Origin: Mesoflavibacter zeaxanthinifaciens DSM 18436
GTDB taxonomy: Bacteria > Bacteroidota > Bacteroidia > Flavobacteriales > Flavobacteriaceae
Reading direction: 5' to 3'
Length of the DNA: 64,000 nucleotides
Assembly (NCBI RefSeq): GCF_000422365.1
Contig: NZ_AULQ01000006.1
Span: forward strand, 67,001 to 131,000
The notes under the pieces were generated by a model. It was not told the origin of the DNA, searched no databases, and was given only the letters and a program-made list of their open reading frames with translations. A program made the translations under genes and the position numbers. Shown here in pieces: positions 53,101 through 62,415 of this stretch (positions within the stretch are counted from its first letter, which is position 1; the number at the start of each line of letters is the position of its first letter).

Positions 53101-53928
53101 AGCCCTGTTCCGTTAAGTGAATTGGCGACTATAAAATATGAACAAGGTCCACAAGTAATTAAAAGTGAAGACACTTTTTTAGTTGGCTATGTGTTATTTG
53201 ATAAAATGGATGGTTTTGCAGAAGTAAATGTGGTTGAAAATGCACAAACCTTAATTCAAGAAAAGATAGATAATGGCGAATTGGTTGTACCAAAAGGCAT
53301 TAACTATCAATTTACAGGAACGTATGAAAACCAATTAAGAGCAGAAAAAACCTTGTCGGTTGTTGTGCCTTTAGCGTTGGCAATCATTTTCTTAATTCTG
53401 TATTTCCAATTTCGTTCAGTAGGGACATCACTAATGGTATTCACAGGTATTGCAGTTGCTTTTGCTGGTGGTTTTGTAATGATATGGCTCTATGGTCAAG
53501 ATTGGTTCTTAAACTTCAATGTCTTTGGTGAAAATCTGCGCGATTTATTTCAAATGCACCCCATTAATTTAAGTGTAGCGGTTTGGGTTGGGTTTATTGC
53601 ACTATTTGGTATCGCAACCGATGATGGAGTTGTAATGGCAACTTATTTAACACAAACATTTGATAGAAATACACCAGAAAATAAAAAAGAAATCAGAGCA
53701 TCAGTAGTAGAAGCAGGAGAAAAACGTATTAGACCTTGTTTAATGACAACTGCTACTACCATATTGGCATTATTACCAGTATTAACATCTACAGGAAGAG
53801 GTAGTGATATTATGATACCTATGGCAATACCAAGTTTTGGTGGAATGTTAATCGCTTTAATAACACTATTTGTAGTCCCTGTTTTATATAGTTGGAAAGC
53901 AGAAGTTAAACTTAAAAGAACAGTATAA
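50191..53928 (+). CDS. cusA: CusA-type Cu/Ag RND efflux transporter
   Basis: A 1245-residue heavy-metal RND pump. Seen are the start IKFLIENKLVAVLLLVLFIGWG, AVDAIPDIGENQQIVFTKW, the TM4 region SGIAIAIGTMVDVGVILSEN, the periplasmic EFMPSLNEGSFLLMPTSMP and the Met-containing MLQTGMRAPMGIKIKG. Met-rich porter motifs and the copper neighbours favour Cu(I)/Ag(I). An extra hydrophobic insert of about 100 residues (around 530-640) makes it longer than E. coli CusA (1047 residues). The ATG at 50191 is chosen over 50173. The TolC gene overlaps its stop by one base. Confidence 0.92.
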   Translation: MLNKSIKFLIENKLVAVLLLVLFIGWGTVNAPFNWDTGFLPSNPVAVDAIPDIGENQQIVFTKWDGRSPQDIEDQITYPLTTSLLGIPGVKTIRSSSMFGFSSIYIIFEEDIEFYWSRSRILEKLNSLPSGLLPEGVNPALGPDATGLGQIFWYTLEGRDENGNVTGGWDLHELRSIQDYYVKYALSSASGVSEVASIGGYVQEYQVDVNPELMRQYNIGLHHIVKAVKESNKDIGAQTLEINQAEYLVRGLGYVKSISDIENAVVTSEDYTSIRIKDIGKVSLGPATRRGLLDKEGAEVVGAVVVARYGANPMEVINNVKEKINELSAGLPSKVLADGRTSQVTIVPFYDRTELIQETLGTLNEALTLEILITILVIIIMVFNLRASVLISGLLPVAVLMVFIAMKLFGVDANIVALSGIAIAIGTMVDVGVILSENIIRHLDEDDGTQSINTVVYNATAEVSGAIVTAVMTTIISFIPVFTMIGAEGKLFRPLAFTKTFALTASIIVALFLIPPFAAFLFRKKSIKNTFKYVLNGVLIALGIVAIVYGYWLGLILIAFGITALLSTQNKITEKQSNLINIIICATAIVFLLAEYWRPLGVDKSIFWNLIFVSVICFGLLGVFSLFIRYYTRILRWCLDNKLLFLSIPTAIVITGFFIMKNTGKEFMPSLNEGSFLLMPTSMPHSGVEENKRVLQQLDMAVASIPEIETVVGKAGRTESALDPAPLSMYENVIQYKSEYMLNENRERQRFKVNEDGLYQLKDGRLIHNENIAVSSGAVENNAFIKSTLLNVERSQLIPDDDGEFYRNWRPEIQSPDDIWNEIVKVTKLPGVTSAPKLQPIETRLVMLQTGMRAPMGIKIKGQDLKQIEAFGMRLEDILKQAEGVKDEAVFADRIVGKPYLLIDIDREKIARYGVTIEEVQNVLKVAVGGMVLTQTVEGRERYGVRVRYPRELRANPTDLKQIYVPVEKGSPVPLSELATIKYEQGPQVIKSEDTFLVGYVLFDKMDGFAEVNVVENAQTLIQEKIDNGELVVPKGINYQFTGTYENQLRAEKTLSVVVPLALAIIFLILYFQFRSVGTSLMVFTGIAVAFAGGFVMIWLYGQDWFLNFNVFGENLRDLFQMHPINLSVAVWVGFIALFGIATDDGVVMATYLTQTFDRNTPENKKEIRASVVEAGEKRIRPCLMTTATTILALLPVLTSTGRGSDIMIPMAIPSFGGMLIALITLFVVPVLYSWKAEVKLKRTV

Positions 53929-55163
53929 TGAAACATATAAAATCACACATAAAGTCAGTCATTTTTCTTTGTTTTTTAATCTTTGTTCTCAAAGGAAATG
54001 CGCAACAATTAGATGTGCTCATTAATGAAGCATTAGATAACAATCCTGAAATTCAAAAATTTGAATTGCAATACAAAAGGGTTTCAGAAAAAGTAAATGA
54101 AGTAAATACGGTTCCTAATACAGAATTTGGAGTTGGTTATTTTGTAAGTGAACCAGAAACTCGAACAGGTGCTCAACGCTTTAAGGTGTCTGCAAAACAA
54201 ATGTTACCGTGGTTTGGTAATATTTCGGCAAGAGAAAATTATGTGAGTTCGTTAGCAGATGTTAAGTATGAAGATATTGTTATCGCAAAGCGAAAACTAA
54301 TGGCTTCGGTATCGCAATCCTATTATAATTTATACGCCAATAAAGCAAAGCAAGAGGTCTTAACTGAAAACATTAAACTATTAGAAACTTATGAGACGTT
54401 GGCATTAACTTCTGTTGAGGTTGGTAAAGCATCCGCAGTAGATGTGTTGCGATTGCAAATGCGTCAAAACGAAATGCAACAATTAAAAGATGTATTGCAA
54501 CAACAGTTTTTAGCAGAACAAACTAACTTCAATAATCTATTGAATAGAGATAATGATGTTACCGTGAATGTGGTAGATAGTTTAATGATACCTTCAGAAG
54601 ACTTTGATATTACTTTTGAAAATTTAGCATTACATCCTGAATTACTAAAATTTGATAAACTCTATCAATCCATAGAGCAATCAGAATTATTGAATCAAAA
54701 AGAAAGCAGTCCAATGATTGGTTTTGGATTAGATTATATCAATGTTGCTGAAAGACCAAATATGGATTTCAGCGATAACGGAAAGGATATTGTAATGCCA
54801 ATGGTTTCGGTATCTATCCCAATTTTCAATAAGAAATATAAATCCCAAACCAAACAAAATGATTTGCAACAGCAGGAAATTACTGCTCAAAAACAGGAAC
54901 GTTTAAATGCATTGGAAACGCTTTTAGACAAAGCGAATAACGAACGCATTTCTGCAAGAATAAGTTATGCTACCCAAACCAAAAACCTACAGCAAGCCAA
55001 AGATGCAGAAGACATTTTAATCAAAAGCTATGAAACAGGAACGATTGATTTTAATGATGTTTTGGATATTCAAGAGTTGCAGCTAAAGTTTCAAATGAAC
55101 CAAATAGAATCTGTGAAGACCTACTATGTGCAAAGTACAATCATTAATTATTTAATTCAGTAA
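53928..55163 (+). CDS. TolC-family outer-membrane efflux protein (CusC-like)
   Basis: A 411-residue outer-membrane factor with a signal peptide ending in GNAQ. Two long helical hairpin repeats are visible, beginning LDVLINEALDNNPEIQKFELQY and ending LQLKFQMNQIESVKTYY, as in TolC/CusC. It overlaps the cusA stop by one base and should form the outer channel of that pump. The adaptor for this pump is probably the one encoded at 62405. Confidence 0.9.
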   Translation: MKHIKSHIKSVIFLCFLIFVLKGNAQQLDVLINEALDNNPEIQKFELQYKRVSEKVNEVNTVPNTEFGVGYFVSEPETRTGAQRFKVSAKQMLPWFGNISARENYVSSLADVKYEDIVIAKRKLMASVSQSYYNLYANKAKQEVLTENIKLLETYETLALTSVEVGKASAVDVLRLQMRQNEMQQLKDVLQQQFLAEQTNFNNLLNRDNDVTVNVVDSLMIPSEDFDITFENLALHPELLKFDKLYQSIEQSELLNQKESSPMIGFGLDYINVAERPNMDFSDNGKDIVMPMVSVSIPIFNKKYKSQTKQNDLQQQEITAQKQERLNALETLLDKANNERISARISYATQTKNLQQAKDAEDILIKSYETGTIDFNDVLDIQELQLKFQMNQIESVKTYYVQSTIINYLIQ

Positions 55164-55166
55164 ACA

Positions 55167-57440
55167 ATGAAAACATTTAACACAATATTTCTCTTGTTTC
55201 TAACTTCAATGGCATTTGCCCAAGTTGGTACAAATGGTCAAGATAGAAAAGAAGAAGGCCGAAACATACAAGAGTATAACCTTACCATAGAAAAAAATGA
55301 AATGACGCTTGGAGGTGTCACCGCAAACGGAATGACCATTAATGGTGGAATTCCAGGACCTACATTAGAATTTAATGAAGGTGACCTCGCTATTATTAAT
55401 GTAACCAATAAAATGGATGAAGAAACCTCTGTACATTGGCACGGTTTAATACTTCCTAATTTTTATGATGGTGTACCTTATTTAACTACGCCACCTATAA
55501 AACCAAACACTACATTTCAATATAGAATACCTATAAACCAATCTGGCACATATTGGTATCATTCCCACACGATGTTGCAAGAGCAAAAAGGAGTTTATGG
55601 CTCAATAGTCATTCATCCTAAAGAAAAGACCTTGGACTATGATAAGGATTTAGTCGTAGTCCTTTCCGATTGGACAAATGAAAAACCAATAAATGTACTG
55701 CGAAACCTTAAACGAGGAAATGAGTGGTATCAGGTTAAAAAAGGAACAGCGGTACCATTAAGCAGAGTTATAAAAGAAGATGCATTAGGCGCACAATTCA
55801 AATTTTGGCGCGATAGAATGGAAGGTGCAGATATTGCAGATATCTACTATCCTGCGTTTTTAGCCAATGGTAAAAAAGTTGCAGAATATCCAGAGTTTAA
55901 AGCAGGTGAAAAAGTACGACTACGTTTTATTAATGCATCTGCTTCATCTTATTATTGGCTGGATTTTGGTGGTGGTAACCCGATGATTGTAGCGAGTGAT
56001 GGTGTGGATGTAACACCAAAATATAAAAACCGATTTCTTTTTGCAATTGCCGAAACCTATGATGTGATTGTAACCATTCCAGAAGGCACATTGGAAATTA
56101 CCGCAACAGCACAAGATGGTTCTGGTAATATGTCCATTCGTTTAGGTAGCGGAAAACTGTATCCAGCAACAGTTATAGACAGACCAGATAAAGTAGCTAT
56201 GATGAAGCAAATGGCAAAAATGGATATGAAGATGGGTGCACCTGCTTTAGTAGGAAATAAAAACAGTAACACACCAGAAGTCCTAATGCAGAAATATGGG
56301 ATGAAGATGAATATGGATATGAAAGATGGACAGATGGAGAATGAAATGAATATGGAAATGAAAAAGGATGTGATGCCAATGAATCATAAGATGATGCAAA
56401 AGGACACCACTTCATTTAATTATGACACACGTAAAACCTATTTCAATTATGATTTTTTAAAGGCAAAAGAAAACACGACTTATAAGGCAGACATACCTGT
56501 AACCGACCTTTTACTTAATCTAACAGGTAATATGCAACGTTATGTTTGGAGTTTGAATGGCATACCACTTTCGGAAACAGACAAAATTAAAATTAAAGGT
56601 GGAGAGGTTACTAGAATTACTTTGAATAACCTAACAATGATGCATCATCCAATGCACTTACACGGACATTACTTTAGGGTCATCAATGAAAATGGCGAAC
56701 GTTCCCCATTAAAACATACCGTCAATGTACCACCTATGCAAAAAGTGGTCATCGAATTTTATAACGAAGAATATGGTGATTGGTTCTTTCATTGTCACGT
56801 GTTATATCATATGATGGGTGGTATGGCAAGAGTATTTAGCTATGATACACCACGCGATGAAAGGATGAAACCTTATCCAGTTCAAAAACTAATTGATGAA
56901 ACTGACCATTATTACTCTTGGGGAGCTGCACGTGTAGGTTCAAACTTTAATGAACTTTTATTGATGTCAAGCAACATTCGTAACGAATTTGGACTACGTG
57001 CCGAGTTTGATTATAACCAAAATGCCGAGATAGAAGTAAATTATAACAGATATCTCAATGATTGGGTACGTGTGTATGCAGGTGTAAATACTGAAACTTC
57101 AACACCAGATTCTTATGATACATTCAATACTGTGGGATTGGTTGGAGTTAAATATTTCACGCCTTACAGATTTAATGTCGATGTGAGTATGGACCATCAA
57201 CTGCGCCCAAGAATACGTTTAGACAGAGAACTATTGATTTTTCCTAGAATTTTTCTCGAAGGAGAATACGAATACAGAGCAGATTTTGGATGGGTTAATG
57301 AGTTAGAAAACAACAAATCTTATGAAGGTGAAACGCAATGGTTAATTGGAGCATCATACATCTTATCTCGAAATTTTTCAATTCAAGGGAATTATAATAA
57401 CCGATATGGTTGGGGTGGCGGACTATTAGTTCGATTTTAA
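55167..57440 (+). CDS. copA: CopA-CopB fusion: periplasmic multicopper oxidase with outer-membrane beta-barrel domain
   Basis: A 757-residue fusion with a signal peptide (LLFLTSMAFAQ). Residues about 25-565 are a three-cupredoxin multicopper oxidase with the copper ligands HWHG, WYHSHT, HHPMHLHGHYF and HCHVLYHMMGGM. A Met-rich insert (about 345-415; MKMNMDMKDG, MNMEMKKDVMP) can bind Cu(I). After PRDERMKPYP the last 180 residues read as a CopB-type beta-barrel (LLLMSSNIRNEFGLRAEFDY...). It would oxidise Cu(I) to Cu(II) at the outer membrane. It starts 3 bp after the TolC gene. Confidence 0.9.
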   Translation: MKTFNTIFLLFLTSMAFAQVGTNGQDRKEEGRNIQEYNLTIEKNEMTLGGVTANGMTINGGIPGPTLEFNEGDLAIINVTNKMDEETSVHWHGLILPNFYDGVPYLTTPPIKPNTTFQYRIPINQSGTYWYHSHTMLQEQKGVYGSIVIHPKEKTLDYDKDLVVVLSDWTNEKPINVLRNLKRGNEWYQVKKGTAVPLSRVIKEDALGAQFKFWRDRMEGADIADIYYPAFLANGKKVAEYPEFKAGEKVRLRFINASASSYYWLDFGGGNPMIVASDGVDVTPKYKNRFLFAIAETYDVIVTIPEGTLEITATAQDGSGNMSIRLGSGKLYPATVIDRPDKVAMMKQMAKMDMKMGAPALVGNKNSNTPEVLMQKYGMKMNMDMKDGQMENEMNMEMKKDVMPMNHKMMQKDTTSFNYDTRKTYFNYDFLKAKENTTYKADIPVTDLLLNLTGNMQRYVWSLNGIPLSETDKIKIKGGEVTRITLNNLTMMHHPMHLHGHYFRVINENGERSPLKHTVNVPPMQKVVIEFYNEEYGDWFFHCHVLYHMMGGMARVFSYDTPRDERMKPYPVQKLIDETDHYYSWGAARVGSNFNELLLMSSNIRNEFGLRAEFDYNQNAEIEVNYNRYLNDWVRVYAGVNTETSTPDSYDTFNTVGLVGVKYFTPYRFNVDVSMDHQLRPRIRLDRELLIFPRIFLEGEYEYRADFGWVNELENNKSYEGETQWLIGASYILSRNFSIQGNYNNRYGWGGGLLVRF

Positions 57441-57492
57441 TAATAAATAACAATTTTATATAAACAAATATTAATCTTAAAAGTAAGTCAAA

Positions 57493-58095
57493 ATGAAAAA
57501 AGTAAAATTAGTAACAACAATTATGGTAATGGCTTTTATAAGCCTAACAACAATGTCTTGTAAAGACGCAAAAAAAGAACATAACAACGATGAAGGTCAT
57601 AATACAGAAATGAATCACGACAATAGCGATGGTCATCACGATGGTAAGAAAAAGAAAATGGCAATGAATGGAGATATAAATTCTCAAACAATATTAAATG
57701 ACTATTTCAACTTAAAGGATGCCTTAGTGGTAGATGATAATGCCAAAGCTAAAGAATTGGGTGCAACCCTCGCAACGTCATTAGGAAAGCTTGACATTTC
57801 AAAATTTACAGATGCCCAGCAATCAGAATTAAAGGACATTATCGAAGATGCTACGGAACACGCAGAACATATTTCAGAAAGTCCAATAGCACATCAACGT
57901 GAGCACTTTAAAGTTTTAAGTAAGGATATTACTGATATGGTAGCTATTACAGGAACACAAGTAAAACTATATGAGCAATTTTGTCCAATGTACGATGGTG
58001 GTTCAGCTTGGTTAAGTATGAGCAAGGATATTAAGAATCCCTATTATGGAAGCAAGATGTTGAACTGTGGAAAAGTCCAAAAGGAAATTAACTAA
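57493..58095 (+). CDS. DUF3347 lipoprotein
   Basis: A 200-residue lipoprotein (lipobox [11 protein letters not shown], Cys at 23) with a His/Asp-rich spacer ([22 protein letters not shown]) and a helical DUF3347 domain (about 70-200; [19 protein letters not shown] ... [14 protein letters not shown]). The domain is common in Bacteroidota copper operons. A CPMY motif and a second Cys near the end may bind copper. A homologous domain is at the C-terminus of the adaptor at 62405. Chaperoning copper to the CusCBA pump is a plausible role. Confidence 0.85.
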   Translation: MKKVKLVTTIMVMAFISLTTMSCKDAKKEHNNDEGHNTEMNHDNSDGHHDGKKKKMAMNGDINSQTILNDYFNLKDALVVDDNAKAKELGATLATSLGKLDISKFTDAQQSELKDIIEDATEHAEHISESPIAHQREHFKVLSKDITDMVAITGTQVKLYEQFCPMYDGGSAWLSMSKDIKNPYYGSKMLNCGKVQKEIN

Positions 58096-58551
58096 ATGAA
58101 GATTTTAAAAATCATAGCAATAGTGTTGTTGGTGGCGTTTGTGGGGATTCAATTTATCCCCACAACGCGCAACCAAAGTGAAGTTGTTCCAAAAACCGAC
58201 TTTATGTTGGTAAATGATGTCCCAAATGATATCAAGAACAAATTACAAGTCTCTTGCTATGATTGCCACAGTAACAATACAATATATCCTTGGTACAATA
58301 AGGTGCAACCGGTAGCCTGGTTTCTTGAAGACCATATCAAAGAAGGCAAGGCAGAATTAAATTTTAATGAATGGGATGATTATTCAAATAGAAGAAAAAA
58401 CAGTAAACTAAAATCCATCATCAATCAAATTGAAAATGGCGAAATGCCCCTTTGGTCTTATACGCTAATTCACAAAAATGCCCTTTTATCGACAGGTGAA
58501 AAAGAACTTATAATTGGTTATATGAAACAAATTAAAGATAGTTTAAATTAA
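58096..58551 (+). CDS. Haem-binding domain (cytochrome-like) membrane protein
   Basis: A 151-residue protein with an N-terminal membrane helix or uncleaved signal (ILKIIAIVLLVAFVGIQFI) and one CxxCH haem-attachment motif (SCYDCHSNN), in the Haem_bd family. WSYTLIHKNALLS near the C-terminus is also typical. It abuts the DUF3347 gene with no spacer. It may carry electrons in the periplasm, perhaps linked to the copper oxidase, but no partner is proven. Confidence 0.85.
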   Translation: MKILKIIAIVLLVAFVGIQFIPTTRNQSEVVPKTDFMLVNDVPNDIKNKLQVSCYDCHSNNTIYPWYNKVQPVAWFLEDHIKEGKAELNFNEWDDYSNRRKNSKLKSIINQIENGEMPLWSYTLIHKNALLSTGEKELIIGYMKQIKDSLN

Positions 58552-58614
58552 AATTCTGATATAAGTAGAATGGATTAGTTCATTTTTCTTTAAAGAAGAG
58601 AAAAAATAAATTCA

Positions 58615-61110
58615 ATGAAACACACATATCACATACACGGAATGACCTGCAACGGTTGTCGCAGTCACGTTGAGGAAACACTTTCTAAAGTAGAAGGCGT
58701 TTCAAAAGCAACCGTCGATTTAGAAAAGGCAGAAGCTACCATAGAAATGGAATCACATATTCCCATAGAAACATTTCAAGAAGCCTTAAAAAAGGATGGT
58801 GGTAAATATAGCATTCATAAACAAGGTGAACACCATCAGCATTCAGAAGCTAAAAAGGAAAAGCAACCTAAAGGTACAGGCACATTTTATTGTCCTATGC
58901 ATTGCGAAGGCGATAAAATCTATAACAAACCAGGTGATTGTCCTGTTTGCGGAATGGATTTGGTGGAAGAACAAAATCTATCCACAACTTCAGCAGAACA
59001 ATGGACGTGTCCTATGCATCCAGAAATCATTAAAGACGAAGCAGGTTCGTGTCCTATTTGTGGGATGGATTTAGTACCAATGGAAGCAGATAGTTCAGCA
59101 GAGGAAAAAACGTATAAAAAACTTTTAAAGAAGTTTTGGATTGCAACCGCATTCACCTTACCAATTTTTTTAATGGCTATGAGCGAAATGCTCAATAACA
59201 ATCCGTTGTACGATATAATGGAACAAAAAAATTGGAATTGGATTCAGTTTGTTTTATCCATTCCAGTTGTCTTTTACGCTACGTGGATGTTCTTTGAGCG
59301 TGCTTATAGAAGCATAAAAACGTGGAATCTCAATATGTTTACACTTATTGGAATCGGTGCAGGTGTGGCTTGGTTATTTAGTGTATTTGGGATGTTGTTT
59401 CCAGATGTATTTCCTGAACAATTTAAAACTGAATCAGGCGCAGTTCACGTCTATTTTGAAGCAGCAACAGTTATTCTAACGTTAGTGCTTTTAGGTCAAT
59501 TGTTAGAAGCTCGTGCACATAGTAAAACCAATTCGGCAGTAAAAGAGTTACTAAAGTTAGCACCTAATAAAGCCATAAAAATAGTTGATGGTGAAGAAGT
59601 TGAGGTCAGTATTGACGAGATAGAATTAAATGATATTCTAAAAGTGAAACCAGGAGATAAAATTCCTGTGGATGGTGTGATAACTGAAGGCGAAACAACT
59701 ATTGACGAATCTATGATTACAGGAGAACCTATTCCTGTAAACAAAACTCAAGAAGATAAAGTAAGTAGCGGAACAATTAATGGGAATCAAACCTTTTTAA
59801 TGAAAGCTGAAAAAGTAGGAAGTGACACGCTTTTATCACAAATCATTCATATGGTTAATGATGCCAGTAGAAGTCGTGCACCTATTCAAAATTTAGCAGA
59901 TAAAGTTTCAGGTTATTTTGTGCCAGTTGTAGTTCTTATTTCTATTATCACATTTATTGTATGGTCTATTTGGGGACCAGAACCAGTTTATGTGTATGCG
60001 TTTGTCAATGCAATTGCAGTACTAATCATTGCTTGTCCTTGTGCTTTAGGTTTAGCAACACCAATGTCTGTAATGGTTGGTGTGGGTAAAGGTGCTCAAA
60101 ATGGTGTATTGATTAAAAATGCTGAAGCTCTTGAAAAAATGGATAAGGTAAATACGCTTATCGTTGACAAGACAGGAACAATTACCGAAGGAAAACCAAC
60201 AGTTGAAACCGTTGGAGCTTTTAATGATGCTTTAAGCGAAAAAGAAGTGTTACAATACATCGTGTCATTAAATACCAATAGCGAACATCCTTTGGCAGAA
60301 GCGACAGTTAAATATGGCAAAGAACACAACGCAGAAATTTTAAAGTCCGAAGATTTTAGTGCTGTTACAGGAAAAGGTGTTGAAGCTAAAATTGATGGAA
60401 AAAATGTAGCATTAGGTAATCCTAAAATGATGGAATATGCTAAAGCGGATATTACTTCTAAAATGAAAGACGAAGCTAAATCTTACCAAGAACAGGGTAA
60501 AACAGTTTCTTATTTGTCAATAGATGAAACCGTCGTTGGATATGTAGTTATAGGCGATAAGATAAAAGAAACAAGTGCTAAAGCCATTAAAGCACTTCAA
60601 GATAAAGGGATTGATGTAATAATGCTGACAGGTGATAATCACGATACAGCACAAGCAGTAGCATCAGAACTAAATCTTGCAGATTTTAAAGCCAGTATGT
60701 TACCAGAGGACAAACTCAAAGAAGTAGAAAAATTACAAGAAAACGGAAAAGTAGTTGCTATGGCAGGTGATGGTATTAACGATGCACCAGCATTGGCTAA
60801 AAGTGATGTCGGTATTGCTATGGGAACTGGAACAGACGTAGCGATAGAAAGTGCTATGATAACTTTAGTAAAAGGCGATTTACACGGTATTGTAAAAGCA
60901 AAAAATTTAAGTAATGCTGTAATGAAGAACATTAAGCAAAACCTATTTTTTGCACTTATCTACAACACTTTAGGTGTACCTATTGCAGCAGGTGTGTTGT
61001 TTCCATTCTTCGGAATACTACTCTCGCCAATGATAGCAGCTTTAGCAATGAGTTTTAGTTCGGTTTCGGTAATAGGTAACGCATTACGATTAAGAACAAA
61101 AAACATTTAA
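58615..61110 (+). CDS. copA: Copper-exporting P1B-type ATPase with extra metal-binding modules
   Basis: An 831-residue Cu(I) exporter. In order: an HMA domain (GMTCNGCRSHV, Cys at 12 and 15), two CPMH/CGMDL heavy-metal-binding modules (YCPMHCEGD...CPVCGMDL and WTCPMHPEI...CPICGMDL), eight membrane helices with CPC at 474-476 in ACPCALGLATP, Asp518 in DKTGTITEGK, the HP motif and GDGINDAPALA. The CPC context and late MSFSSVSVIGNALRL are typical of copper. It moves Cu(I) from cytoplasm to periplasm, where the CopA oxidase and Cus system take over. Confidence 0.93.
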   Translation: MKHTYHIHGMTCNGCRSHVEETLSKVEGVSKATVDLEKAEATIEMESHIPIETFQEALKKDGGKYSIHKQGEHHQHSEAKKEKQPKGTGTFYCPMHCEGDKIYNKPGDCPVCGMDLVEEQNLSTTSAEQWTCPMHPEIIKDEAGSCPICGMDLVPMEADSSAEEKTYKKLLKKFWIATAFTLPIFLMAMSEMLNNNPLYDIMEQKNWNWIQFVLSIPVVFYATWMFFERAYRSIKTWNLNMFTLIGIGAGVAWLFSVFGMLFPDVFPEQFKTESGAVHVYFEAATVILTLVLLGQLLEARAHSKTNSAVKELLKLAPNKAIKIVDGEEVEVSIDEIELNDILKVKPGDKIPVDGVITEGETTIDESMITGEPIPVNKTQEDKVSSGTINGNQTFLMKAEKVGSDTLLSQIIHMVNDASRSRAPIQNLADKVSGYFVPVVVLISIITFIVWSIWGPEPVYVYAFVNAIAVLIIACPCALGLATPMSVMVGVGKGAQNGVLIKNAEALEKMDKVNTLIVDKTGTITEGKPTVETVGAFNDALSEKEVLQYIVSLNTNSEHPLAEATVKYGKEHNAEILKSEDFSAVTGKGVEAKIDGKNVALGNPKMMEYAKADITSKMKDEAKSYQEQGKTVSYLSIDETVVGYVVIGDKIKETSAKAIKALQDKGIDVIMLTGDNHDTAQAVASELNLADFKASMLPEDKLKEVEKLQENGKVVAMAGDGINDAPALAKSDVGIAMGTGTDVAIESAMITLVKGDLHGIVKAKNLSNAVMKNIKQNLFFALIYNTLGVPIAAGVLFPFFGILLSPMIAALAMSFSSVSVIGNALRLRTKNI

Positions 61111-61114
61111 TTAT

Positions 61115-61906
61115 ATGCAGAAAACAGTTTTCAAAATATCAAAAATGGATTGTCCTTCTGAAGAAAATCTAATTAAGATGAAGCTATCTGATATAGATGG
61201 TATCAAACAACTTGATTTTAATTTAGAAGAAAGAATCTTAACACTATATCATAATTCAAATGTAAATGAAATTGGTAATGCCTTAAATGAATTAAAATTA
61301 AATGAAAGTTTAATCAGTTCAGAAGATACAGACACAATTATTACTGAATCTACAAGGAGTCAATCCAAACTGTTGTGGACAGTTCTAATCATCAATTTTG
61401 CATTTTTTATTATCGAAATGAGTACAGGACTTATTTCAAAATCAATGGGATTAGTTGCTGATAGTTTAGATATGTTGGCAGATTCATTTGTTTACGGATT
61501 GAGTTTAATAGCGGTTGGTGGTACAGTTTTAAAAAAGAAACGGATTGCAAAATATGCAGGCTATTTTCAGATAACACTTGCAATTATCGGAATCGTTGAG
61601 GTAATACGTAGATTTTTAGGCTATGAAGCTTTACCTGTATTTTCAACAATGATTATAGTTTCAGTATTTGCTTTGATTGCAAATGGCATTTGCTTGTACC
61701 TCTTACAAAAATCTAAAAGTCAAGAAGCACATATGCGTGCCAGTATGATTTTTACCTCTAACGATATTATAATAAATCTTGGCGTAATTACAGCAGGCGT
61801 TTTAGTCAATTGGCTGCATTCTGGTATTCCAGATTTAATTATAGGAATCATTGTATTTGGATTGGTGATACAAGGTGCATTCAGGATATTAAAATTAAGT
61901 AAGTAA
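61115..61906 (+). CDS. CDF-like cation transporter with N-terminal HMA-like domain
   Basis: A 263-residue membrane protein. About 80 N-terminal residues resemble an HMA fold with a single Cys (KISKMDCPSEENLI), then six membrane helices follow in the cation-diffusion-facilitator pattern, with LVADSLDMLADSFVY and TSNDIIINLGVITAG carrying the expected acidic metal ligands. It would move divalent metal out of the cytoplasm. It starts 4 bp after the copper ATPase gene. Substrate is unknown. Confidence 0.83.
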   Translation: MQKTVFKISKMDCPSEENLIKMKLSDIDGIKQLDFNLEERILTLYHNSNVNEIGNALNELKLNESLISSEDTDTIITESTRSQSKLLWTVLIINFAFFIIEMSTGLISKSMGLVADSLDMLADSFVYGLSLIAVGGTVLKKKRIAKYAGYFQITLAIIGIVEVIRRFLGYEALPVFSTMIIVSVFALIANGICLYLLQKSKSQEAHMRASMIFTSNDIIINLGVITAGVLVNWLHSGIPDLIIGIIVFGLVIQGAFRILKLSK

Positions 61907-61932
61907 AAAGTTTAACTATAAAATCAAAAATT

Positions 61933-62415
61933 ATGGAAAATTCAAAAAAACACTCAAACAAAGGAAATTACAAAACCTTCTTTATAATGTTGGCTTGCTC
62001 ATTTGTAGCAATGTACATCACAATGTATTTAAACACCTATTCCATAGACCACGTATGGTTTAGTTTAACACGATTCTATATGACGTGTTTAGGGATTTCA
62101 ACAATGGCAGTAATAATGTGGTTTTTTATGCGAAAAATGTATAATGATAAAAAGAAGAATATCGCAATACTCGCAAGTAGTTTCATTCTGTTTGTTGGTG
62201 CATTAGGGTTGGTAAGAACACAAGCACCCATTATTGGTGATGTCCTTTGGATGAAAGCAATGATACCACATCATTCTATCGCTATTTTAACAAGTGAGAG
62301 AGCAGATATTCAAGACCCAGAAGTTAAAAAATTAGCAGAAGACATTATAAAAGCACAACGTAAAGAAATAGAAGAAATGAAAGCAATGATAAAACGATTA
62401 GAGAATGAAAAATAA
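61933..62415 (+). CDS. DUF305-containing membrane protein
   Basis: A 160-residue protein with three to four hydrophobic segments (about 15-35, 42-65, 74-96) and a C-terminal DUF305 region (LWMKAMIPHHSIAILTSERA). The MIPHHS motif is the DUF305 hallmark; in this family His and Met residues are thought to bind metals. It is frequent in Bacteroidota copper islands. Its end overlaps the start of the next adaptor gene by 11 bp. Confidence 0.85.
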   Translation: MENSKKHSNKGNYKTFFIMLACSFVAMYITMYLNTYSIDHVWFSLTRFYMTCLGISTMAVIMWFFMRKMYNDKKKNIAILASSFILFVGALGLVRTQAPIIGDVLWMKAMIPHHSIAILTSERADIQDPEVKKLAEDIIKAQRKEIEEMKAMIKRLENEK

